Source: Aquabacter cavernae
GTDB lineage: Bacteria > Pseudomonadota > Alphaproteobacteria > Rhizobiales > Xanthobacteraceae
DNA length: 64,000 bases
Direction of reading: 5' to 3'
NCBI RefSeq assembly: GCF_003993795.1
Contig: NZ_RWKV01000003.1
Coordinates: forward strand, 186,001-250,000
The translations under genes and the position numbers were made by a program. This document shows positions 28,831 to 37,728 of the stretch, in pieces (the first letter of the stretch is position 1; every line of letters starts with the position of its first letter). Under the pieces are notes generated by a model. The model was not told the DNA's origin. It was given only the letters and a program-made list of their open reading frames with translations, and searched no databases.

Positions 28831-29619
28831 ATGCGCGTTCGCCTTGCCCTTCTCCCTCTTCTCGCCCTGGCGCTTCTTTCAGGCCCGGCCGGGGCGCAGC
28901 AGGTGAGCGGTACGCAGGCCCCGACGGCAGCGACTGGCTCCACGAATCCCAAAGCGATCATTGAGCTTTTCACCAGCCAGGGCTGCGCCTCCTGCCCGCC
29001 GGCCGATGCCCTTCTGGGCGAGCTAGCGAAGGATCCGGACGTGCTCGCCATCACCCTGGCGGTGGATTACTGGGACTATGTGGGCTGGAAGGACACCCTC
29101 GCCAAGCACGGCCATTCCGTGCGCCAGCGCGCCTATGCGGAGCAGCGCGGCGACCGGATGATCTATACGCCGCAGATGATCATCGACGGTCAGTTGCCGG
29201 CTAAGGGTAGCGACAAGTCGGCAGTTCTGCGGGCGGTGGCGCGGGCCAAGGAGCCACATTTCTCCTTGAGCGTGCCGGTCACCCTCTCGCGCAAGGACGA
29301 CCAGATCGTCATCGATGTGGGCGCGCTGCCCAAGCACGCGCCGGCGGGCCTGGCGGCCGATATCTGGGTGTGCCCGGTCATTCGTAGCCACGAAGTCTCC
29401 ATCGGGCGTGGCGAGAATGCGGGGAAGACGGTCACCTATACCAATGTGGTGCGCGGCTGGATCCGCCTCGGCCCCTGGACCGGACAGGCCGCCACCTATT
29501 CGGTGCCGCTGGACAAGGTGCGGATGGAGAATGAGGACGGCGTGGTGGTGATGGTGCAGACCGGTAATCCCGCCGCGCCCGGCGCCATTCTCGGCGCCTC
29601 GCGTCTCGCCCTGGACTGA
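28831..29619 (+). CDS. DUF1223 exported thioredoxin-fold protein
   Basis: This 262-residue protein has a signal peptide (LALLPLLALALLSGPAGAQQ) and a thioredoxin-like N-terminal region with a CxxC motif (ELFTSQGCASCPPADALL), followed by the family segment VDYWDYVGWKDTLAKHGHS. These are hallmarks of DUF1223, a periplasmic family of unproven function, presumably redox-related. The ATG at 28831 gives the cleanest signal peptide. It converges with the aldolase gene across a small terminator-like hairpin. Confidence 0.85.
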   Translation: MRVRLALLPLLALALLSGPAGAQQVSGTQAPTAATGSTNPKAIIELFTSQGCASCPPADALLGELAKDPDVLAITLAVDYWDYVGWKDTLAKHGHSVRQRAYAEQRGDRMIYTPQMIIDGQLPAKGSDKSAVLRAVARAKEPHFSLSVPVTLSRKDDQIVIDVGALPKHAPAGLAADIWVCPVIRSHEVSIGRGENAGKTVTYTNVVRGWIRLGPWTGQAATYSVPLDKVRMENEDGVVVMVQTGNPAAPGAILGASRLALD

Positions 29620-29711
29620 GCCGAAGGCAAGGCGGGAGGGCCTCCTATAGCGATCCCGATCTTTGAGCGGCACCGGGCGGGTTCGCACCGATGCCGCTTG
29701 GTCTCAGATCC

Positions 29712-29733
29712 CTCAGCCGGAGCGGCTGAGTTT
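29712..29733 (+). terminator. terminator-like hairpin between convergent genes
   Basis: CTCAGCCG (29712-29719) and CGGCTGAG (29723-29730) form an 8-bp stem with a three-base loop and a short TTT. The weak T tract makes this only a moderate candidate. Confidence 0.45.
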
Positions 29734-29739
29734 CCGGCC

Positions 29740-30504
29740 TCACACGAACCGGCGGAACAGTGCTTCGGAGCCGCGCGCCAGGATGCCGGTGTCCGAGCCC
29801 ACCGCCGTGAAGACGGTGCCCGCCGCCATGTAGCGCTTCGCGAGGGCTTCGTCGGGGGTAAGGATGCCCGCGCGGTTCCCCGCTGCGACGATGCGGCGGA
29901 TGGAGGCCTCGATCAGGGAGACCACTTCCGGTTCGCCCTGCCGTCCCAGATAGCCGATGGAGGAGGAGAGGTCGCCGGGGCCGATGAAGACCCCGTCCAC
30001 GCCCTCCACGGCGCTGATGGCCTCGATATTGTCCAGCGCCTCCTGGGTCTCCACCTGCACGAGGACGCAGATCTCCTCCTCGGCGCGGTCGTAATAGTCC
30101 TTGATGCGCCCGAAGCGCGAGGCGCGCGAGGCGGAGGCAAAGCCCCGGATGCCCTTGGGTGGGTAGCGCGTGGCCTCCACCGCCGCGCGGGCCTCATCGG
30201 CATTCTGGACCATGGGGATGAGGAAGGTCTGCACCCCGGCATCCAGATAGCGCTTGATGGTCACCGGGTCGTTCCAGGGAATGCGCACGATGGGGTGCGT
30301 CTGCGGGCATTCCATGCAGGCCTGGAGCTGGCTGTAGACGATGGGCAGCTCGTTGGGCGCGTGCTCGGTGTCCAGCAGCAGCCAGTGGAAGCCGGATCCG
30401 GCCACGATCTCGGCGGTGAAGTTGCTCGGCACGGAGCACCAGAGGCCGATCTGCTGGCGGCCCTCGTAAATGGCGCGCTTGAAGGTGTTGACGGGCAGGT
30501 CCAA
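29740..30504 (-). CDS. HpcH/HpaI-family 2-keto-3-deoxy sugar-acid aldolase
   Basis: This 254-residue class II aldolase splits a 2-keto-3-deoxy acid into pyruvate and an aldehyde. Family motifs are LLLDTEHAPNE (metal/catalytic region), VQVETQEALDNIEAI with the metal-binding Glu, and FIGPGDLSSSIGYLG. It is the last gene of a leftward group with a sugar-acid dehydratase 14 bases upstream and a Bug receptor. This suggests it cleaves the dehydratase product, for example 2-keto-3-deoxy-L-arabinonate to pyruvate and glycolaldehyde. The exact substrate is inferred from context. Confidence 0.88.
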   Translation of the reverse strand: MDLPVNTFKRAIYEGRQQIGLWCSVPSNFTAEIVAGSGFHWLLLDTEHAPNELPIVYSQLQACMECPQTHPIVRIPWNDPVTIKRYLDAGVQTFLIPMVQNADEARAAVEATRYPPKGIRGFASASRASRFGRIKDYYDRAEEEICVLVQVETQEALDNIEAISAVEGVDGVFIGPGDLSSSIGYLGRQGEPEVVSLIEASIRRIVAAGNRAGILTPDEALAKRYMAAGTVFTAVGSDTGILARGSEALFRRFV

Positions 30505-30518
30505 GGGTCAGCTCCGGA

Positions 30519-32288
30519 TCAGAAGATGGCCGGCTCGCCCACGGGCGCGCCGAACTGGGTTTCCAGGAAATCGAAGTCGCAGCCTTCATGCGCCTGGCCG
30601 ATATGGCGGGAGAACATCCAGCCATAGCCGCGCTCGAAGCGGGGCGCGGGCGGGGTCCATTCCGCCTTGCGGCGCGCCAGTTCCGCCTCGCTCACATCGA
30701 GGGAGAGAGTGCGCGCCTCCACGTCCACGCTGATCAGGTCGCCCGTGCGCACCAAAGCGAGGGGGCCGCCAACGAAGGATTCCGGCGACACATGGAGCAC
30801 GCAGGCGCCGTAGGAGGTGCCGCTCATGCGCGCATCGGAAATGCGCAGCATGTCGCGCACGCCCTGGCGCACCAGCTTCTTGGGCAAGGGCAGCATGCCC
30901 CATTCCGGCATGCCCGGCCCGCCCTGGGGACCGGCATTGCGCAGCACCAGCACATGGTCCGGCGTCACGTCGAAATCGTCCCGGTCGATCACCGCCTTCA
31001 TGGAGGGGTAATCGTCGAACACGATGGCCGGGCCGGTATGCTTGAGGAGGTGTTCCTCGCAGCAGCCGGGCTTGATGACGCAGCCTTCCGGGGCGAGGTT
31101 CCCCTTCAGCACGGCGAGCGCGCTTTGCTGGGTGGCCGGCCGGTCCGCGGTGCGGATCACGTCGTCATTATAGACGGTGGCGCCGGCGATATTCTCGCCC
31201 AGGGTCCGGCCCGAGACGGTCAGCGCATCCAGATGCAGGTGCTCGGTGATGCGGGTCATGAGGGCCGGAAGGCCGCCCGCATAGAAGAAGTCCTCCATGA
31301 GGTAGGCATCGCCCGTGGGGCGCACATTGGCGAGGGTGGGCACCTTCCGGCTCGCCGCCTCGAAATCGTCCAGCGTCACGGTGGCCCCGGCGCGGCGGGA
31401 TTGGGCGAGCACATGGATGATGGCATTGGTGGAGCAGCCCATGGCCATGGCCACGGCGATGGCATTCTCGAAGCTTTCCCGGCTCAGTATCGCGGCGGGC
31501 GTGAGGTCTTCCCACACCATGTCCACGATGCGGCGACCGGCGGCGGCGCACATGCGCAGGTGGTTGGCGTCCGCGGCGGGAATGGAGGAGGCGCCCGGAA
31601 GCGTCATGCCCAGCGCCTCCGCGATGGCGGTCATGGTGGAGGCCGTGCCCATGGTCATGCAATGACCGTAGGAGCGGGCGATGCCGCCCTCGATGTCCAG
31701 CCAGTCCTGGTCGGAAATATTGCCGGCCCGTCGCTCGTCCCAGTATTTCCAGGCGTCCGAGCCCGAGCCCAGCACCTTGCCCTTCCAGTTGCCGCGCAGC
31801 ATGGGGCCGGCGGGCACGAAGATGGCGGGCAGGCCCGCGCTGGTGGCGCCCATGAGGAGCGCGGGCGTGGTCTTGTCGCAGCCGCCCATGAGCACCACGC
31901 CGTCCACCGGATGGGAGCGGATCAGCTCCTCCGCCTCCATGGCCAGGAGGTTGCGGTAGAGCATGGTGGTGGGCTTCACGAAATTCTCGGCCAGCGAGAT
32001 GGCCGGCAGCTCGATGGGGAATCCGCCCGCCTGGAGCACCCCGCGCTTCACATCCTCCACACGCTGCTTGAAATGGGCGTGGCAGGGATTGATGTCCGAC
32101 CAGGTGTTGATGATGGCGATGGCGGGCCGCCCGATGAAGTCCTGGGGGGCATAACCCATCTGCATGATGCGCGAGCGGTGGCCGAAGCCCCGCAGATCGT
32201 CCTGGGCGAACCAGCGGGCGGAGCGCAGCGTGTCGGGGGTTTTGCGGGGCGGGGTCTCGCGGGGCGTGATCTTGCGGGGCTCGGACAT
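30519..32288 (-). CDS. IlvD/Edd-family sugar-acid dehydratase (L-arabinonate dehydratase-like)
   Basis: This 589-residue protein belongs to the IlvD/Edd dehydratases, which use an Fe-S cluster and Mg2+ to convert aldonates into 2-keto-3-deoxy acids. Likely cluster cysteines are Cys69 (DINPCHAH), Cys137 (MGGCDKTTPAL) and Cys210 (SYGHCMTMG). The length and the N-terminal segment SARWFAQDDLRGFGHRSRIM point to the pentonate-dehydratase branch rather than to biosynthetic IlvD. Pairing with an aldolase and a GntR regulator supports catabolic use of L-arabinonate or a related pentonate. Substrate assignment is tentative; the family is secure. Confidence 0.88.
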   Translation of the reverse strand: MSEPRKITPRETPPRKTPDTLRSARWFAQDDLRGFGHRSRIMQMGYAPQDFIGRPAIAIINTWSDINPCHAHFKQRVEDVKRGVLQAGGFPIELPAISLAENFVKPTTMLYRNLLAMEAEELIRSHPVDGVVLMGGCDKTTPALLMGATSAGLPAIFVPAGPMLRGNWKGKVLGSGSDAWKYWDERRAGNISDQDWLDIEGGIARSYGHCMTMGTASTMTAIAEALGMTLPGASSIPAADANHLRMCAAAGRRIVDMVWEDLTPAAILSRESFENAIAVAMAMGCSTNAIIHVLAQSRRAGATVTLDDFEAASRKVPTLANVRPTGDAYLMEDFFYAGGLPALMTRITEHLHLDALTVSGRTLGENIAGATVYNDDVIRTADRPATQQSALAVLKGNLAPEGCVIKPGCCEEHLLKHTGPAIVFDDYPSMKAVIDRDDFDVTPDHVLVLRNAGPQGGPGMPEWGMLPLPKKLVRQGVRDMLRISDARMSGTSYGACVLHVSPESFVGGPLALVRTGDLISVDVEARTLSLDVSEAELARRKAEWTPPAPRFERGYGWMFSRHIGQAHEGCDFDFLETQFGAPVGEPAIF

Positions 32289-32366
32289 GGAACGCGTCTC
32301 ACACGGCTCAGGATACTTGAGGTGGGCGCCCCGGCGCGGCCGGGACGCCCATGAGGGAGGCGAGGC

Positions 32367-33329
32367 TTACTGGGCGGGGGTGATATTGCCGTCCTTGATG
32401 ACCTTCTTCCACATGGCCTCTTCCTGGGCCTGGAAGGCGGTGAAGTCGGCGGGGGAGGAGGCGACCACCTCGAAGCCGATGTCGTTGAACTTCTTCTTCA
32501 CATCGGGGTCCTTCATGGCGGCCTGGAGCGCGGCCACGATCTTGGCCTTCACGTCCGCCGGCAGGCCCTTGGGCGCGGCGGCCGCCTGCCAGGAATAGAC
32601 CTCCAGCGGCACGCCCGCCTGGGCCATGGTGGGGGCGTCGGGGAAGAGCGGCGTGCGGTCGGCGGCGGTCACCGCCAGCAGCTTCAGCTTGCCGCCCCGG
32701 ATCTGGTTCGCCACCGAGCCGAGATTTTGGAACGAAACATCCGCATGCCCGCCCATCAGGTCGTTGATGGCCGGTCCGCCGCCCTTATAGGGCACATGCA
32801 CGCCCTGGGTTCCGGTCTTCTGCCAGAACAGGGCCGCGGTGAGGTGATCCGAGGAGCCGATGCCGGACGAGGCGAAGGTGACCTTGTTGGGGTTCTTCTT
32901 CAGATACTCCACCAGTTCCTGCACCGTATTGGCCGGGAAATTGGGAGAGGCCACCAGCACGTTGGGGGTGCGTACCGCCTGGGTCAGGAGGTCCATGTCC
33001 TTGGGTGCGTAGGGCAAGGAGTCATACAGGGCGGGATTGATGGAGAAGACGCCGATGGACCCCACCAGCAGCGTGTAGCCGTCCGCCGGGGACTTGGCCA
33101 CATGGGCCGCACCCGTGCCGCCATTGGCGCCGGGCTTGTTGTCCACCACCACGGGCTGGCCCAGCACCTCCGACATTTTCGGGGTCAGGAAGCGAGCCGT
33201 GCTGTCCGACGCGCCGCCGGCGGGGAAGGGGACCACCACGGTGACGGCCCGGTCCGGAAAGCCGGCGGCGAATGCGGTGGTGCTGAGCGCGACACCCAAC
33301 AGGGCCGCGCCGAAAAATTTCAACGACAT
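32367..33329 (-). CDS. Bug-family (TctC-type) periplasmic solute receptor
   Basis: This 320-residue exported protein has a signal peptide (FFGAALLGVALSTTAFAAG) and the Bug signatures FPDRAVTVVVPFPAGGASD, VVDNKPGANGGTGAAHVAKS and VHVPYKGGGPAINDLMGG. Bug receptors bind carboxylated compounds for tripartite tricarboxylate transporters. No TctA/TctB membrane genes are visible, which is usual for orphan Bug proteins. The neighbouring dehydratase and aldolase suggest a sugar-acid ligand. The ATG at 33329 is chosen because it starts the signal peptide directly. Confidence 0.88.
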   Translation of the reverse strand: MSLKFFGAALLGVALSTTAFAAGFPDRAVTVVVPFPAGGASDSTARFLTPKMSEVLGQPVVVDNKPGANGGTGAAHVAKSPADGYTLLVGSIGVFSINPALYDSLPYAPKDMDLLTQAVRTPNVLVASPNFPANTVQELVEYLKKNPNKVTFASSGIGSSDHLTAALFWQKTGTQGVHVPYKGGGPAINDLMGGHADVSFQNLGSVANQIRGGKLKLLAVTAADRTPLFPDAPTMAQAGVPLEVYSWQAAAAPKGLPADVKAKIVAALQAAMKDPDVKKKFNDIGFEVVASSPADFTAFQAQEEAMWKKVIKDGNITPAQ

Positions 33330-33424
33330 CGGACGTCCTCCCAAGGACTTTTGTCTTTTCCGGTCGCGCGTCGGTTGCCGCACGCCGATTTGCCCGTCTG
33401 AGGCGGGTCTGTGAAAACAAAAAC

Positions 33425-33438
33425 ACTAATGCATTAGT
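33425..33438. promoter_or_regulatory. perfect palindromic operator for the GntR regulator
   Basis: ACTAATGCATTAGT is a perfect 14-bp palindrome, AT-rich in a GC-rich genome. It lies between the divergent Bug receptor (start 33329) and the gntR gene (start 33473). FCD-type GntR regulators commonly bind short AT-rich palindromes in such divergent gaps, so it probably controls both directions. Confidence 0.6.
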
Positions 33439-33472
33439 CGGTCAACCTCTATTCGTGTTATGGGTTTGCCCC

Positions 33473-34183
33473 ATGAACGAGGTGTTCAACCCCCAGCTTC
33501 TCCCCCGCCCGGCGCGGGACCGTTCGCGGCAGGCCGCGCCCCAGGTGCTGGACTATCTGCGCGAGCAGATCGTCACGCTGCGACTGCCGCCGGGCACCAC
33601 CTTGCCGCGGAGCGCGCTGCAGGACCTGTTCGGCGTCTCCTCCACGCCCGTACGCGACGCGCTCATGCGGCTGGAGGAGGAAGGGCTTGTGGAAGTCTTC
33701 CCCCAGCACGCGACGCTGGTGTCGCCCATCGATCTCGGACAGGCCCGGCGCACCCAGTTCCTGCGCCGCGCCATCGAGCAGGAGGCGGTGCGGCTCTTAT
33801 GCGCCCAGGCGGATCGCGCCGCCGCCGTGGCCGTGCTGGAGCAGGTGATCGCCCGCCAGGGCGCGTTCCTGGCGGCGGGGGACCTGGAGGCGTTCGACGC
33901 GGAGGATCGCGCCTTCCACGGAACGCTCTGCGATCTGGTGGAGGCGGGCGAGGTCTGGGCGATGGTGCGTCGCTCCTCGGGCCATATCGACCGGCTGCGC
34001 CGCCTCAACCTGCCCCTGGCGGGCAAGGCGCCCCAGATCATCCGCGACCATGAGGCCATCGTGGCGGGCATTGCGGCGGGGGATGCTGCTCTCGCCCAAG
34101 CCGCCGTGCGCGACCATCTCTTCCGCTCCCTCGCCTCGGCGGACGGCATGCGCCAGGGACGGCCGGATTATTTCCGGGACTGA
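33473..34183 (+). CDS. GntR-family (FadR/FCD) transcriptional regulator
   Basis: This 236-residue regulator has an N-terminal winged helix-turn-helix (VLDYLREQIVTLRLPPGTTL, LFGVSSTPVRDALMRLEEEG) and a C-terminal all-helical FCD ligand domain (AIEQEAVRLL, DRAFHGTLCDL, DHEAIVAGI). It is divergent from the receptor-dehydratase-aldolase group and very likely represses it until the sugar acid or a metabolite binds the FCD domain. The ATG at 33473 leaves the palindrome at 33425-33438 in the upstream gap. Confidence 0.88.
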   Translation: MNEVFNPQLLPRPARDRSRQAAPQVLDYLREQIVTLRLPPGTTLPRSALQDLFGVSSTPVRDALMRLEEEGLVEVFPQHATLVSPIDLGQARRTQFLRRAIEQEAVRLLCAQADRAAAVAVLEQVIARQGAFLAAGDLEAFDAEDRAFHGTLCDLVEAGEVWAMVRRSSGHIDRLRRLNLPLAGKAPQIIRDHEAIVAGIAAGDAALAQAAVRDHLFRSLASADGMRQGRPDYFRD

Positions 34184-34287
34184 GAGGCAGAACCTAGCCC
34201 GGTTCTCGATCCGGCGGTGCGGTGCTATGTCCGTGACACGTCAGGCAAGATCAAAGCGGCGGCCGTGGCCGTCCGGAGGGAAACGCC

Positions 34288-35472
34288 ATGCTCACCACAG
34301 TGGATGCCTTCGACCGGATCGGCGAGGAGAATGCCTTCGCGGTGCTCGCCCGTGCCACTGCGCTCGTGGCCGAGGGGCGGGACATCATCAATCTGGGCAT
34401 CGGCCAGCCGGACTTCCGCACGCCCGAGCATATCGTCGAAGCGGCCATAAAGGCGCTGCAGGACGGGCATCACGGCTATACCCCCTCGGTGGGCATCTTG
34501 CCGCTGCGCGAGGCGGTGGCGCATGATCTCAACCGGCGCTACGGCGTGGAGGTGGATCCCGGCCTCGTCATGATCGTGCCCGGCGGCAAGGTGACCATGT
34601 ATGCCGCCATCCGCCTGTTCGGCGAACCGGGGGCGGAAATCCTCTATCCCGATCCCGGCTTCCCCATCTACCGCTCCATGATCGAGCATACCGGCGCAAC
34701 GCCCGTGCCCGTTCCGATCCGCGAGGAGAACGGCTTCGCCTTCTCCGCCGAGGAGACGCTGGGGCTCATCACCCCCAGCACGCGCCTGCTCATCATCAAT
34801 TCCCCGGCCAATCCCACGGGCGGCGTCACGCCGAAGGCGGAGATCGACAAGCTGGTGAAGGGCCTTGCCGCCTATCCCCATGTCGCGCTGATGTCGGACG
34901 AGATCTACGACCATTTCGTCTTCGACGGAGAGAAGCACCAGACGCTCCTCGCCTATCCCGAGATCCGCGACCGGCTGATCATTCTGAATGGCTGGTCCAA
35001 GACCTATGCCATGACCGGCTGGCGGCTCGGCTATTCCATCTGGCCGAAGCGTCTTTACGAATCCGTCCGCAAGCTCTCCGTGAATGCCTGGAGCTGCGTG
35101 AACGCCGCCACCCAATATGCCGGCATCGCCGCTCTGGACGGCCCGCACGATGCGGTCGAGGCCATGGTGGCGGAGTTCGACCGTCGCCGTCATCTGGTGG
35201 TGGAAGGGCTGAATGCGCTTCCGGGCGTCTCCTGCGCGACGCCCAGGGGGGCTTTCTACGCCTTCCCGAACGTGCAGGGCACGGGCTGGGGTTCCGCCAA
35301 GAAGCTCGCCTCGGCGCTTCTGGAGGAGGCGGGGGTCGCGGTCATTGGCGGGCCGGATTTCGGCGTTCACGGCGAGGGTTATCTGCGGCTCTCTTATGCC
35401 AATTCGGCGGAGAATATCCGCAGGGCGCTGGAGCGGATGGGCGCGTTTCTGGAGCGGCGCGCGGCGGCCTGA
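34288..35472 (+). CDS. class I/II PLP-dependent aminotransferase
   Basis: This 394-residue fold-type I aminotransferase resembles the aspartate/aromatic group. PLP-binding features are NSPANPTGGV, SDEIYDHFVF and Lys238 in NGWSKTYAMTGWRLGY. The C-terminus keeps the substrate-carboxylate arginine region (GYLRLSYANS). A GGAGGG ribosome-binding site precedes the start. Its amino donor and acceptor cannot be told from sequence. It is 104 bases after the GntR gene and may or may not belong to that group. Confidence 0.88.
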   Translation: MLTTVDAFDRIGEENAFAVLARATALVAEGRDIINLGIGQPDFRTPEHIVEAAIKALQDGHHGYTPSVGILPLREAVAHDLNRRYGVEVDPGLVMIVPGGKVTMYAAIRLFGEPGAEILYPDPGFPIYRSMIEHTGATPVPVPIREENGFAFSAEETLGLITPSTRLLIINSPANPTGGVTPKAEIDKLVKGLAAYPHVALMSDEIYDHFVFDGEKHQTLLAYPEIRDRLIILNGWSKTYAMTGWRLGYSIWPKRLYESVRKLSVNAWSCVNAATQYAGIAALDGPHDAVEAMVAEFDRRRHLVVEGLNALPGVSCATPRGAFYAFPNVQGTGWGSAKKLASALLEEAGVAVIGGPDFGVHGEGYLRLSYANSAENIRRALERMGAFLERRAAA

Positions 35473-35844
35473 TCCCGGCCCTCACGCCGTGTGGCGTGGC
35501 GGGCGCAGGAACGGATCCTGGCGCACTTCGAGGTGCTCCGGTTCAGTCAGGTGTCCCAGGAAGAGAGGGCGCGCCTGTTTCCGGTGGGGGCAGGGGCGCG
35601 TGTGATGGCGAATGCGGTGAAGCCCGTCATCCCAGGCCCGCCGCCGCATTGTCTGCGTACGGTTGTCCAAGTGGGTGACCTTTCGATCTTTGCGTGTAAC
35701 AACGCCCCTGGTTCCGTTCACGTTCCATAAGGGCTCCGAAGGCAGGCCGCGCCTTGCGCGTGGGGTCGCCCTGTCGGATGGTGCGCGCCAATGAAGAACG
35801 GCGTGCCGTGGGCGCGCATCCGGGATGGACAGGATGGGTAGGAC
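35473..35844. other. intergenic gap upstream of kdgK
   Basis: This 372-base stretch lies between the aminotransferase and the sugar kinase. One open frame (35491-35730) crosses it, but it has no family resemblance and no ribosome-binding site, so I do not call a gene. There is no convincing terminator or promoter. The kdgK promoter presumably lies here. Confidence 0.5.
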
Positions 35845-36768
35845 ATGACGAGCGTAGTCTGCGTGGGCGAGGTCATGGTTGAGCTGGCGCGGGGCGCTGA
35901 CGGGCGCTTCGGCCTCGGCTTCGGCGGCGACACCTTCAACACCGCGGTCTATCTCTCCCGCGCCGGGATCGAGACGGCCTATGCCACCGCGCTGGGGGAC
36001 GACCTGTTCTCCGGCCAGCTCATGGCGCTCGCCGCCCTGGAAGGGGTGGGGCGAGACACCATGCTCCAGGTGAAGGGCCGCATGCCCGGCCTCTATCTCA
36101 TCACCACCGACGACAAGGGCGAGCGCACCTTCCATTATTGGCGCGACACCTCGCCCGCCCGCGCTTTGTTCGAGCTGGAAGGCTGGCAGGAGGTGGCCGA
36201 GCGCATGGTGACGGCGCGCGCGGTCTATTTCTCCGGCATCACCCTCTCGCTCTATACCAATACGGGCCTCGGTCGCTTCCTCGCGGCGCTGGAACTGGCG
36301 GGCACCAAGGGCGCGCAGCGTGTGTTCGACGGCAATTTCCGTCCGCGCGGCTGGGGCGGCGATCTCGCCCGGGCCCGCACCGTGTTCGCGGAGGCCATGA
36401 AGCGCGCCAGCATCGCCCTGCCCACCTTCGAGGATGAGGTGGCGCTCTGGGGCGATGCCTCGCCCATGGCCACCATCGAGCGCATCACCACCTATGGTGT
36501 GCGCGAAGTGGTGGTGAAGAACGGCCCGGCGGGCGCGCTCATCTATGCGGACGGGCAGGTGATCGAGGTGCCGGTGGAGCGCGAAGTGCTGCCCGTGGAC
36601 ACGACGGGGGCGGGCGACAGCTTCAATGCGGGCTATCTCGCCGCCCGCCTGAAGGGCGCCAGCCCGGCGGAGGCGGCGCTGGAAGGCCACCGCCTCGCGG
36701 GGGCCGTCATCATGCATCGCGGCGCGCTCATTCCCCGCGCAGCCCATGAGGGCGTGTGGGCGCACTGA
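35845..36768 (+). CDS. kdgK: 2-keto-3-deoxygluconate kinase (PfkB family)
   Basis: KdgK phosphorylates 2-keto-3-deoxygluconate to KDPG, the substrate of Eda. The 307-residue ribokinase-fold protein has the N-terminal GEVMVELAR with GFGGDTFNTAVYLSRAG, and the C-terminal signature VDTTGAGDSFNAGYLAAR, where Asp258 is the catalytic base. The segment GRMPGLYLITTDDKGERTF, followed by HYWRDTSPAR, is typical of KDG kinases. The functional partner eda lies about 1 kb downstream on the opposite strand, with an unrelated gene between them. Confidence 0.88.
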   Translation: MTSVVCVGEVMVELARGADGRFGLGFGGDTFNTAVYLSRAGIETAYATALGDDLFSGQLMALAALEGVGRDTMLQVKGRMPGLYLITTDDKGERTFHYWRDTSPARALFELEGWQEVAERMVTARAVYFSGITLSLYTNTGLGRFLAALELAGTKGAQRVFDGNFRPRGWGGDLARARTVFAEAMKRASIALPTFEDEVALWGDASPMATIERITTYGVREVVVKNGPAGALIYADGQVIEVPVEREVLPVDTTGAGDSFNAGYLAARLKGASPAEAALEGHRLAGAVIMHRGALIPRAAHEGVWAH

Positions 36769-36843
36769 GGGCGACGTCGATTGCATCCGAAGTGGCGCGC
36801 GCTATAGTTGTGTTCAAATTTAGACTATGGCGGCGAGATTGGC

Positions 36844-37668
36844 ATGTCGGACGAGAAACCCGAGGCAACCAAAAGCCTTTGGTATGCCGTCCTCGATCTG
36901 TCGATCAAAGGGCTTTCTGCCCTTGGTGTCATCACCCTCGGCATCGTGGGATGGCAGCTTCAGTCCGAAGTTCAGCGCCGTAACTCGCTGGACAAAACGA
37001 CTGAACTGAACGCCGCCACGCATCTTCCCGCTGTGCAGATTTTGGCGCAGCTTCAAGTGGTGTTTTCGGCCGCGTCGGAGGAGGCAAGCCTCGATCCTGC
37101 AGTGGGGAACTTATCGCAATTAAAAGTTGCGACATGGAAGCCGCGATACGTCATGGGTGCCCTGCGTCTGCCGGCGGATATTGATCTGTTGATTCCTTTC
37201 GCGCCACTGACGATTTATGAGAACGGCCAGTTGATCGCCACAGATCACAAGGTTCCATTTCACATAGCCGCATCGATGGCTGCGGATGTGTGGCAAGCCC
37301 TGCCGTATGTGAAGGCAATATGCGCGCGATTTAAGGACGGTGGTCAGTCGGGACAAATTCGACTTCTCTATGATGATCCCAAGAGACCAAGTCTTTATTT
37401 TTTCCAGGAGCCAGGTATTGCGCGTCCTGGCGATCAATTTGTGTGGTTGAACGCAGGCGGTCTATCCGTGTGGAGGGAGTGGTTGCCCGCTCAGGGATTC
37501 CCGCTCAGGAAAATGTGCGAGGCTGATCTTCGACAGCTCTTCATCGACGTTGCAGTGGGTGCCGCCGAAGTCTCCAGGCGGATCGTGTCCAAATATCCAA
37601 TGCTCGCCGAAAAGGCGGTGGACCTACGCACTCAGGCGCTCACGCTTCAGGATGCTTTGCTGAAGTAA
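36844..37668 (+). CDS. membrane-anchored hypothetical protein, AT-richer orphan
   Basis: I do not recognise this 274-residue protein. The N-terminus is short and polar (MSDEKPEATKSLWYAVLDLS). It is followed by one hydrophobic segment at about residues 20-36 (GLSALGVITLGIVGWQLQ) and then a long soluble part with no cysteine cluster or nucleotide-binding motif. The topology looks like a single-pass anchor with a large C-terminal domain. Base composition is clearly lower in GC than the flanks: the 60 bases from 37381 hold 27 G/C. It sits between kdgK and eda, which belong to one pathway, so recent insertion is likely. The ATG at 36844 is chosen over one at 36808. Confidence 0.65.
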   Translation: MSDEKPEATKSLWYAVLDLSIKGLSALGVITLGIVGWQLQSEVQRRNSLDKTTELNAATHLPAVQILAQLQVVFSAASEEASLDPAVGNLSQLKVATWKPRYVMGALRLPADIDLLIPFAPLTIYENGQLIATDHKVPFHIAASMAADVWQALPYVKAICARFKDGGQSGQIRLLYDDPKRPSLYFFQEPGIARPGDQFVWLNAGGLSVWREWLPAQGFPLRKMCEADLRQLFIDVAVGAAEVSRRIVSKYPMLAEKAVDLRTQALTLQDALLK

Positions 37669-37728
37669 ATTTGACCGGAGTGAACAGGTCGGAGCGCAGA
37701 TCGACGGCACTCCGACTGTCTTTTCCTC

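Noticed and set aside
35491-35730. A 79-codon open frame in the aminotransferase-kdgK gap
   Set aside because: It has no ribosome-binding site, no family resemblance, and codon use like non-coding high-GC sequence.
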